A DNA stretch of 64,000 bases from Triplophysa rosa. Taxonomy: Eukaryota; Chordata; Actinopteri; Cypriniformes; Nemacheilidae. This document shows, in pieces, positions 24,223 to 33,644 of this stretch; position 1 is the stretch's first letter, and each line of letters starts with the position of its first letter. The notes under the pieces were generated by a model. It worked only from the letters and a program-made list of their open reading frames with translations, made no database searches and was not told the origin of the DNA. The DNA is taken from contig NC_079913.1 in NCBI RefSeq assembly GCF_024868665.1, positions 12,787,824-12,851,823 of the forward strand, written 5' to 3'. The position numbers were made by a program, and so were the translations under genes.

Positions 24223-25447
24223 TACACTCACCTAAAGGATTATTAGGAACACCATACTAATACGGTGTTTGACCCCCTTTCGCCTTCAGAACTGCCTTAA
24301 TTCTACGTGGCATTGATTCAACAAGGTGCTGAAAGCATTCTTTAGAAATGTTGGCCCATATTGATAGGATAGCATCTTGCAGTTGATGGAGATTTGTGGG
24401 ATGCACATCCAGGGCACGAAGCTCCCGTTCCACCACATCCCAAAGATGTTCTATCGGGTTGAGATCTGGTGACTGTGGGGGCCATTCTAGTACAGTGAAC
24501 TCATTGTCATGTTCAAGAAACCAATTTGAAATGATTCGAGCTTTGTGACATGGTGCATTATCCTGCTGGAAGTAGCCATTAGAGGATGGGTACATGGTGG
24601 TCATAAAGGGATGGACATGGTCAGAAACAATGCTCAGGTAGGCCGTGGCATTTAAACGATGCCCAATTGGCACTAAGGGGCCTAAAGTGTGCCAAGAAAA
24701 CATCCCCCACACCATTACACCACCACCACCAGCCTGCACAGTGGTAACAAGGCATGATGGATCCATGTTCTCATTCTGTTTACGCCAAATTCTGACTCTA
24801 CCATTTGAATGTCTCAACAGAAATCGAGACTCATCAGACCAGGCAACATTTTTCCAGTCTTCAACTGTCCAATTTTGGTGAGCTCGTGCAAATTGTAGCC
24901 TCTTTTTCCTATTTGTAGTGGAGATGAGTGGTACCCGGTGGGGTCTTCTGCTGTTGTAGCCCATCTGCCTCAAGGTTGTGCGTGTTGTGGCTTCACAAAT
25001 GCTTTGCTGCATACCTCGGTTGTAACGAGTGGTTATTTCAGTCAAAGTTGCTCTTCTATCAGCTTGAATCAGTCGGCCCATTCTCCTCTGACCTCTAGCA
25101 TCAACAAGGCATTTTCGCCCACAGGACTGCCGCATACTGGATGTTTTTCCCTTTTCACACCATTCTTTGTAAACCCTAGAAATGGTTGTGCGTGAAAATC
25201 CCAGTAACTGAGCAGATTGTGAAATACTCAGACCGGCCCGTCTGGCACCAACAACCATGCCACGCTCAAAATTGCTTAAATCACCTTTCTTTCCCATTCT
25301 GACATTCAGTTTGGAGTTCAGGAGATTGTCTTGACCAGGACCACACCCCTAAATGCATTGAAGCAACTGCCATGTGATTGGTTGATTAGATAATTGCATT
25401 AATGAGAAATTGAACAGGTGTTCCTAATAATCCTTTAGGTGAGTGTA
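24223..25447 (-). mobile_element. Tc1/mariner transposon, 1225 bp, structurally complete
   Basis: Inverted ends TACACTCACCTAAAGGATTA and its exact complement at 25428-25447 bound the element, with TA on both sides (24221-24222, 25448-25449). The similarity of the ends continues to GGAACACC/GGTGTTCC, about 30 bp. One uninterrupted transposase frame fills most of the interior. Everything expected for a mobile copy is present. Confidence 0.95.
24257..25297 (-). CDS. Tc1-type transposase, 346 aa, intact, DD36E spacing
   Basis: This is a DDE transposase that cuts and pastes its own element between TIRs at TA sites in the nucleus. Residues about 5-50 form a helix-turn-helix (SISQSAQLLGFSRTTIS). 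A second DNA-binding region spans about 65-125. The catalytic acids are D155 (WSDESRF), D246 (QQDNAPCH) and E283 (SPDLNPIEHLW). There are 36 residues between D246 and E283, two more than in classic Tc1, because of the LEHDNEF stretch. The GGGGVMVWG glycine-rich loop is present near 190-198. The start is the first ATG inside the TIR, and the stop lies just inside the other TIR. The frame has no break. A DD36E group called Incomer is known in animals, and membership is inferred only from spacing. Length fits the family. Confidence 0.95.
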   Translation of the reverse strand: MGKKGDLSNFERGMVVGARRAGLSISQSAQLLGFSRTTISRVYKEWCEKGKTSSMRQSCGRKCLVDARGQRRMGRLIQADRRATLTEITTRYNRGMQQSICEATTRTTLRQMGYNSRRPHRVPLISTTNRKKRLQFARAHQNWTVEDWKNVAWSDESRFLLRHSNGRVRIWRKQNENMDPSCLVTTVQAGGGGVMVWGMFSWHTLGPLVPIGHRLNATAYLSIVSDHVHPFMTTMYPSSNGYFQQDNAPCHKARIISNWFLEHDNEFTVLEWPPQSPDLNPIEHLWDVVERELRALDVHPTNLHQLQDAILSIWANISKECFQHLVESMPRRIKAVLKAKGGQTPY

Positions 25448-25621
25448 TATCAAATGTTTATTTCTTTTAATTTGATGATTATAACTGACAACTAATGAAA
25501 ATCCCAAATTCAGTATCTCAGAAAATTAGAATATTACTTAAGACCAATACAAAGAAAGGATTTTTAGAAATCTTGGCCAACTGAAAAGTATGAACATGAA
25601 AAGTATGAGCATGTACAGCAC

Positions 25622-25969
25622 TCAATACTTAGTTGGGGCTCCTTTTGCCTGAATTACTGCAGCAATGCGGCGTGGCATGGAGTCGATCAGTCTGTGGCAC
25701 TGCTCAGGTGTTATGAGAGGCCAGGTTGCTCTGATAGTGGCCTTCAGCTCTTCTGCATTGTTGGGTCTGGCATATCGCATCTTCCTCTTCACAATACCCC
25801 ATAGATTTTCTATGGGGTTAAGGTCAGGCGAGTTTGCTGGCCAATTAAGAACAGGGATACCATGGTCCTTAAACCAGGTACTGGTAGCTTTGGCACTGTG
25901 TGCAGGTGCCAAGTCCTGTTGGAAAATGAAATCTGCATCTCCATAAAGTTGGTCAGCAGCAGGAAGCAT
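25622..25969 (-). pseudogene. Old Tc1 transposase, C-terminal part
   Basis: Read on the minus strand, this encodes the end of a second, different Tc1 transposase. FIFQQDLAPAHSAK carries the second catalytic D. SPDLNPIENLW carries the E, with the usual 34 residues between them. It ends IDSMPRRIAAVIQAKGAPTKY followed by a stop. The amino half is missing; upstream on this strand the sequence switches to the opposite orientation. The open frame continuing to 26197 on this strand is therefore a read-through of antisense sequence, not transposase. Confidence 0.9.
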
Positions 25970-26365
25970 CAGAAGCGTCTCGCCTGGGCTAAAGACAAAA
26001 AGGACTGGACTGCTGCTGAGTGGTCCAAAGTTATGTTCTCTGATAAAGTAAATTTTGCATTTCCTTTGGAAATCAGGGTCCCAGAGTCTGGAGGAAGAGA
26101 GGAGAGGCACAGAATCCACGTTGCTTGAGGTCCAGTGTAAAGTTTCCACAGTCAGTGATGGTTTGGGGTGCCATGTCATCTGCTGGTGTTGGTCCACTGT
26201 GTTTTCTGAGGTCCAAGGTCAACGCAGCCATATACCAGGAAGTTTTAGAGCACTTCATGCTTCCTGCTGCTGACCAACTTTATGGAGATGCAGATTTCAT
26301 TTTCCAACAGGACTTGGCACCTGCACACAGTGCCAAAGCTAGCAGTACCTGGTTTAAGGACCATG
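25966..26365 (+). pseudogene. Old Tc1 transposase, middle part, inverted relative to its C-terminus
   Basis: On the plus strand the sequence reads RLAWAKDKKDWTAAEWSKV then MFSDKVNF, which carries the first catalytic D. After a frame break it reads SVMVWGAMSSAGVGPLCFL and then FIFQQDLAPAHSAKAS with the second D, stopping before the E. The last 109 bases (26257-26365) are the inverse complement of 25861-25969. The fragment starts around the GAAGCATCAG word shared with the minus-strand part. It is a dead fragment of the same family as its neighbour. Confidence 0.88.
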
Positions 26366-27845
26366 CTGTTGACAAGATAGTGAAATCTGGAATCAAAAGT
26401 TACCTGAGGATTATTGTAGATTTTTATATCTATTCAAATTTTCCCCATCAAATGTATCCCAAATTTTATACTCCATAGCACCATGCTTACAATTTGTGTT
26501 AAAAATTGACTCGTTTGTATCTATTTCTATCAAAGCTATTTGTCTTAAGGAACTTCTCTTTTGGCAGGTTAGTCTGTATGTCCTCTTGTTCACAGAGAGA
26601 TTTGATATGCGTGACTAGTCGAATCAGAGCTTAATCTTTGTGATTTCAACAACAATTCCAAATCTTTGTTCATTGGCAATGTCATCTTTAATTCTTTGGT
26701 ACTGATAGCCTGAGAAATTAAATTGAGTATGCGTTCGTACAGGTGGCATCGACCTGATAGAGGAACCTGAAAGAAAATGCAGTAATCATGATCATCTTTA
26801 ATCATGAACATTTTAGAAACGGAAGGCTTTCTGCACATGAGAGACAGGTGAAAGTGAGGTTTGGAAAGAGAGAGAGGGGGAAAGAGATGGACGGAGATGC
26901 AGTGGGTGGATGATAAAAGCTTGCCCTGCTGCTCGGGGATTTGACTCTCTCTTTTCCCAAATGTCAGCAGACATCTGTTTCATATTTATGATTATTATCC
27001 TCCTCTCCCCACAAGCCGGTTAACACTTAAATGATTCTATCACTTTGCGGGGTCGCCCGCTGCCTTATACTGCATAATTTATGAAGCTAATCTGTCAGTT
27101 AAAAAAAACAGAGCCAGCGAAATGGGAGATTTTATGCCAGATGAAGTGTGCAAGTGCTGTAAAACGTTCTACTGGGAACGGAGTTAAATGCCTGTTACTG
27201 TAAGCTATCAGTATGGAATTAAAATGAAAGTGTAAAACTTAACTGGAGGGTCATAAATAAGGTGCAAGTTTGTAGCTGGATAAAACGGCAGCTGCGCAGT
27301 TCATAAAGTTTGAATAGGAGACCCAGAGATTGACCATTATGATGGATTCAGGGCAATAGACAAAATTTGGAAGGACAGTTTGACTAGTTTCATGTGGCAT
27401 TCACACTATGTAGGAATTACAATAATAATGAACATAAGTTTCCATCTTTTTTCAAACTTCAATTACAAACTGAACCGTTTATTTTTATGAAAGCCCTGAT
27501 GTCTGTCATTTTACTGATTTGACATCACATAAAGAACTTTATATTTGCTCCACACAACATATAACCTTTGTTACCTGGTGCACGGTTCTTTGTTATTCAA
27601 TACTTTGCAATATCGTAGAACTATCATAATTAAAAGCGACAAATTTTGAGATTATGACATTGTGTGCATAAAGCAACTCCGAAGAAACAGATGCTAGATT
27701 TCCAAAGTTTACAATGATCATACCAGACAGAGACAAGAATGTTGGTTTGAGACACTTGATCAATTAAATTATAAATCTTTGACCAACCTAGATGTTCCAT
27801 TATGTTTTGCATTCAATGTCTGTCTGACCACACTTTTGTCTGATG
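26366..27845. other. Unique stretch, no gene seen
   Basis: No supportable exon or element end. A more complex block at 26930-27130 is listed separately. Confidence 0.5.
26930..27130. promoter_or_regulatory. Candidate conserved non-coding block
   Basis: A non-repetitive block with GCATAATTTATGAAGCTAAT, CACTTTGCGGGG and CCGGTTAACAC. Its mix of AT-rich homeobox-like sites and GC words resembles developmental enhancers. No alignment was available. Confidence 0.25.
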
Positions 27846-28121
27846 GTCAAAACTTTCTTACGCAAAACACACAAAAGAAGATATTTTGAAGAAAGTTGGT
27901 AACTGAACAGCGGCGGCACCCATTCACTTATACTATTGTGTGGACACAAAACCAATGCAAGTCAATGGGTGCCGTCACTGTTTGATTAACAACATTCTTC
28001 AAAATATCTTCTTTTGTGTTTCTGCAGAAAAAAGAAAGTCATACAGGTTAGAAATGACAAAGGGGTGAGTGAATGATTACAGAGTTTTCCTTTTTGGGTG
28101 TACTATCACTATAATATTAGG
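27846..28121. repeat. Foldback MITE, left end eroded
   Basis: AAAAGAAGATATTTTGAAGA pairs with TCTTCAAAATATCTTCTTTT, and CACCCATTCACTTATA pairs loosely with CAAGTCAATGGGTG. The right end reads GGGGTGAGTGAATGATTAC and TTTTTGGGTGTACTATC. It belongs to the same group as 10576 and 50556. Confidence 0.75.
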
Positions 28122-28158
28122 GGTTTCATTAACCATCTAACCAAATATTTGATCAACG

Positions 28159-28750
28159 TTAAAGGGGTCATATGGCGCGAATACATATTTTTTTTGTGTC
28201 TTTGGGGTGTTTGTTGTGTCTTCGGTGTGCAAGTTGCCCATGCATGTATTAGACACATAAAATTGCAAAAAATAAAGTGTCGGTACAAAAGATGCATTCT
28301 ATTTAAAAGCGAATGCTCACCCAGACCTGTCTAAAACGCCTCGTGTAACCACACCCCCACAAATCTACGTCAGTTCGTGGTATGATTTGACTAAGTCCGC
28401 CCAAATGTATACGCAAGTAAGATGGGCGTACCTGTCAGTACATTTGCTTTGGAACCTGATGTTCCAAATATGGTAAGAGGCGTTACATTTCCGTCACACG
28501 CTTGCAGTATTCGACCAATCACCACGCACTGGTTAACTGGCCAATCATAGCACACCTCGCTTTTCAGAGCGATGAGCTTCGTACAAAATCTGCGTGTTTC
28601 AGAGAGGCGGGGCAAAGAGGAGATACAAACATGCACGGTATGTGGAAAAACGGTATGTGCATTTTTGAACCTTAAATCGTGTATACACATTGCATTACAT
28701 CTAAAACAAATGATAACATTCGTTTTAGCCATGTCATATGACCCCTTTAA
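28159..28750 (+). mobile_element. TTAA family A MITE, complete, 592 bp
   Basis: It begins TTAAAGGGGTCATATGGCG and ends GTCATATGACCCCTTTAA, giving 16-17 bp inverted ends with TTAA at both edges. Strong internal blocks (CCACACCCCCACAAATCTAC, GGCCAATCATAGCACACC, CTTTTCAGAGCGATGAGC, AGAGAGGCGGGGC) are shared with 8855, 17692 and, for the left half, 61938. There is no coding capacity. TTAA targeting points to a Kolobok- or piggyBac-like parent. Confidence 0.9.
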
Positions 28751-30077
28751 TTGTTGCTTTCCTTTGCCAACACCGTTTATCAAATAACCAGTATAGATAT
28801 GAGTGCAGGTCTTCAACAAAATGTAAACCAGGATAATAATGGGTCTTTCATGTTTTGTTCTTTATCCCTCTAAGCAACCTCTAATATCCGTCTATATACC
28901 TTTTCTATATCTGACATTTCTGGGCAGGTCATTTGATTTTTTTCTCTATGATTTCCAGTTTCTCTCGTTTCAGGATAAAGGAATAAAGCAAGTGTGTAAT
29001 CATTACAGACAAAACCTCCATCTTGTTGTCTTTTCTATTATTTGAGATCTTACGCCTACAGAAAGACTAAGAAAAGCCTGCCTCTCTTTTCTCAACTGCT
29101 GTACCTTCCTCTCTTCCCGACGCCTATGCCGTCCGTTCAATTCATCATCATACCTGTGTCCTTCTATCCTTCAGGCCCGATGTGAAGGCTGCCCATCCCC
29201 GCACACGTGCAAGCCCAATCCGCACGCCTCTCCCGTAAGCGTTATTATGAAAAGTACACAGTTTCGATAGAGTGCCCCCTCTGACATTTCCCACTTATTA
29301 GCTAGTTTTCATACAGGCTTCAATCAACCTTCCTAATCCTCTGAGGGGAGAAAGCCGTTTTAATTCAGCGATCGACCGATAAGCCAAGCACGAGCGCCTG
29401 CCATAGCAATGCAGGCCTGAGAAAAGAAAACCTGCGTGAGAGAGACCGCGCTAGAAAGAGAGAGAGAAAACGATTTACACATAGATGAATCGTGCTTACA
29501 AGATGGAACCCTGGGCATTAGCCGCGGATCTGAATTTCCTATCTGCCTCTCCCTCTCTTTTCCCCCATTCTTTTTTTCTCTCTCTCTCCTTCTTCTCCAC
29601 CATTACCCTTGCTGATTGCAATCTTTCAGCGCCATTGGGTCCTGCGCCTGGGTTCTGTTTAATCTGCCTTTAATCCGATAGATTTTAAATATTCCCCCTG
29701 CTCCCGCAGACTGGAGGCAATTAACTAGCCTTCTGATGCTCTTCTTATCAGTTGCCTCCTTGTATCTGCGCGAAGCAGCCTCCAGACGCTGCCAGACTGA
29801 CGAATAATACCCGCCATTTACCGCAGAGACCAGCCAACACGCTGCCGCTGCTCTGCATTATAAACAGGTATTTGGTAAACATATCATATACACGTGCACG
29901 TAGACGCACAAACAACGACACCCTGCAGATTTCACGTGGCCATGCGTCAAGCAAACAAAAGGCGCGTTTTAAGTGTAGAGCGTTTGCTGCGTCTACGCGG
30001 TGCGTGAAATGTACGCAAATACACATGTAAATAAATATGCCAAATATGTAAATGTGAATGTAGATGTAATAAAATGC
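28751..30077. other. Unique stretch, no gene seen
   Basis: Open frames of up to 92 codons on both strands at 29748-30030 are mirror images of each other and have no domain. The part at 29330-29830 is listed as a candidate regulatory block. Confidence 0.5.
29330..29830. promoter_or_regulatory. Candidate conserved non-coding block
   Basis: About 500 bases of non-repetitive, GC-balanced DNA with clustered motifs: CGATCGACCGATAAG, GCTGATTGCAATC, GGCAATTAACTAG and CTTATCAGTTGCC. A C/T-rich run splits it at 29540-29600. The call is by composition and motif density only. Confidence 0.3.
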
Positions 30078-30135
30078 TAAAGGGACAGTTCGTCCACAAT
30101 GAAAGTCAGAGTGTCAATATTTACTCTCCCTCATG
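30078..30135. repeat. Foldback MITE, left-end fragment
   Basis: TAAAGGGACAGTTCGTCCAC with ATGAAAGTCAGAGTG and TTTACTCTCCCTCA matches the left 55 bases of the 10576-type MITE. The rest is absent. Confidence 0.55.
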
Positions 30136-30283
30136 GGTATAATGCCTTTGAAAGGCTTGACAGCTCCTAGTTTACTATTAAGATTTTATGAATAGATGTC
30201 ATGGCAATGACCATTCAGAGAACAACAACACACATTTTAATTATATACAGTCATTCGGTTATTCGAATAACTGTGTACAAATA

Positions 30284-30468
<185 letters not shown>

Positions 30469-30497
30469 GAGGGGCTGATTCTAGCACTCTCACACGC

Positions 30498-30562
30498 TAT
30501 GTATATATGTGTATATATGTATATGTATATATGTATATGTGTATATATATGTATATGTATAT
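30498..30562. repeat. (TATATG)n microsatellite
   Basis: TATATGTGTATATATG units run up to the LTR-like unit at 30563. Confidence 0.9.
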
Positions 30563-30819
30563 TGTAACAAGGAAGGCGGGACGAGAGCCATGAGGGAATG
30601 GTGGAGCGGAAGCATAAAAGGACGAGCGACAGGAGTGAAGGACGAGAGAGGACCAGGCCTGGACATCGTGTTAAGTTTTATTTATGTTTGTGTGGCCGGC
30701 AGTTGACCGCGAGGTAGCTGTCGGTCCTTCACTTTCGTTTCGTGGTTGGTTTATTTTATTAAAAGTTTATTTAATGTTCGCCGGTTCCCGCCTCCTTCCT
30801 TCCTTAAAACATGGTTACA
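30563..30819. mobile_element. Solo-LTR or TRIM-like unit, 257 bp
   Basis: It starts TGTAACAAGGAAGG and ends CATGGTTACA, so it has TG...CA edges with TGTAAC/GTTACA inverted tips. TATAT occurs directly on both sides, compatible with a 5 bp target duplication, although the flank is itself TATA-rich. Inside is GCATAAAAGGACGAG, a TATA-like promoter word, and further on TATTAAAAGTTTATTT, a polyadenylation-like region. This order fits U3-R-U5. No coding sequence is present. Confidence 0.6.

Positions 30820-31962
<1,143 letters not shown>

Positions 31963-32041
<79 letters not shown>
31963..32041. repeat. (AC)n microsatellite, pure
   Basis: About 39 uninterrupted AC units. Confidence 0.97.
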
Positions 32042-32044
<3 letters not shown>

Positions 32045-32429
32045 GCACACCAGTAGTGTTGTTTGCTAAGGCAAGAATCACTATATGGCTATTGCTGATA
32101 TACTGTTAACAAATATTTAAGTTACAAGTATATAATTTTTCACCTTACATTATACACAAATGTGCTGTCCAAATTACCTGCAGAGGTATCAACATCCTAA
32201 TTCCATCACATTTGTAGTATGAACCATATATTTAGGTGGGCATGTAAAAACTCCTAAGAGAAAATGTTGCAGTACCACAAATGTCCTCAACTACGCTACG
32301 GAATACATGTATGTACCATACGCATAGGCGATAATATGTGTGTGTTTTGAGTACAGTTGCAGTGATAGCCAGACCTTTGTTGGTTTTAAAGACCCTCTCT
32401 CTCTCTCTTGGTGTTATGTTTCATAGCAC
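32042..32429. other. Unique stretch, no gene seen
   Basis: No coding signal. A (CT)n run lies at 32396-32408. The last 8 bases, CATAGCAC, are the left target duplication of the next element. Confidence 0.55.
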
Positions 32430-33636
32430 CAGAGGTGGGTAGAGTAGCCAAAATCTTTACTCAAGTAAAAGTACAAGTAACTAGAGAAATTATTACTCAA
32501 GTAAAAGTAAAAGTCACTAGTTTAAAAATTACTTGAGTAAAAGTAAAAAAGTATGCAATGAAAAAACTACTCAAGTAGCTAGTTACTTTGTATCTGATTA
32601 TATAGGCCTACATTAAATTAATATTAACGCCAATATTTTAATATTACATTTTAATCAATATTTTTAATTATCATAAGCAGATATCTTTGCAATATACTAG
32701 AGAGACTAAAGAATAGACAAACACAGACAAGCATTTCTGTAAATTTCATCTAGTCCTGATGTAAATGTAGTTTACACAACTTATTTAGAATAATAGACCA
32801 TGTCAAACTAAAGCATTAACTAAACTCAGAGCATTTCCTAAGATGATCTAGAACATCTGCAGTGCTCTCTTAAATGAAATACACATTTTTGAACAAAGCT
32901 CATGTTTTCTCGTGTTGTGTCACGTGTGTGTTGTGAAACGCTCTTACTTGTAAACAAACAGTAAACGGTGAACCACACGCCCATCAACACGTTTTCTTCC
33001 TTCTGTTCTTCAAATGTATATTTCTGCAAGCCCACGTCTCTGTGTCTGACAGGTAACGCGCATGTTGCGGTGTCTGACGAACAGGTCGCGCGGGTGCACG
33101 CATATGGCGGGCATTTATCATTGCTGGCAAACAATATGACATATTTGCAGTTTTGACTGTATAGATATAGATTAATATCCACGTCATCCAACGCTCTTTG
33201 TGTTCTGCGTGTTCTTAAATTTCGCGCTACGAGGAGTGAGTAATCCTGCTTCAGATGATTCAGATCGTGCTGCGAACTGAACAAATCATTTGAACTGATT
33301 CATTAGCCTATTCAAATGGTTTTGCCCATTGTTCAATTAATGCTTTCAAAAGAATCGACTCAAAAGAATCGATCACTCGGGAATGCCCGTAAAAAGAGAC
33401 GACAACCTTGAAATAAACAACGCGTTTTAAAAAGCATATTTTAAAATGAAGGAACGAAGGAACGTCACGCAATGTAAGTTATGTAACATAGTAAAAGTAC
33501 AGATTTTCTATTAGAAATTTACTCAAGTAAGAGTAAAAGTACACACTTTTAATTTTACTTAAAAAGTACATATTTTCCAAAATGTTACTCAAGTAAATGT
33601 AACGAAGTAAATGTAGCGCGTTACTACCCACCTCTG
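32430..33636. mobile_element. hAT-type non-autonomous element, complete, 1207 bp
   Basis: The ends CAGAGGTGGGTAGAGTA and TAGCGCGTTACTACCCACCTCTG are inverse-complementary over the first 13 or so bases. CATAGCAC flanks both sides (32422-32429 and 33637-33644), a perfect 8 bp target duplication typical of hAT. Both subterminal zones are packed with ACTCAAGTAAAAGTA-type words. The interior holds a 148-codon minus frame (33284-32838) with no transposase motif, so I treat it as chance or a captured fragment. The window start carries the right half of another copy. Confidence 0.92.
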
Positions 33637-33644
33637 CATAGCAC

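Larger units (their letters stand above)
24110..26365 (-). mobile_element. Old Tc1-type element, rearranged, hosting a younger Tc1
   Basis: The outer left end reads CAGGTGCTGGTCATATAATT with AGAATATCATCAAAAAG, a terminus typical of one teleost Tc1 group. After the 24223-25447 insert the same element resumes (CAGAAAATTAGAATATTAC near 25520) and leads into a minus-strand transposase C-terminus. Beyond 25969 it turns into a plus-strand fragment of the same transposase, so this is not a simple copy. No right terminus follows 26365. Confidence 0.8.

Noticed and set aside
25622..26197. 191-codon protein as one transposase
   Set aside because: The first half reads antisense through an inverted fragment. 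Only the C-terminal half is genuine.
29748..30030. Paired 92-codon frames on both strands
   Set aside because: They mirror each other in GC-balanced non-coding DNA and have no domain or splice context.
32838..33284. 148-codon minus-strand frame inside the hAT element
   Set aside because: It has no zinc finger, RNase H-like or dimerisation motif, and the other copy (1-600) carries substitutions without sign of frame preservation.
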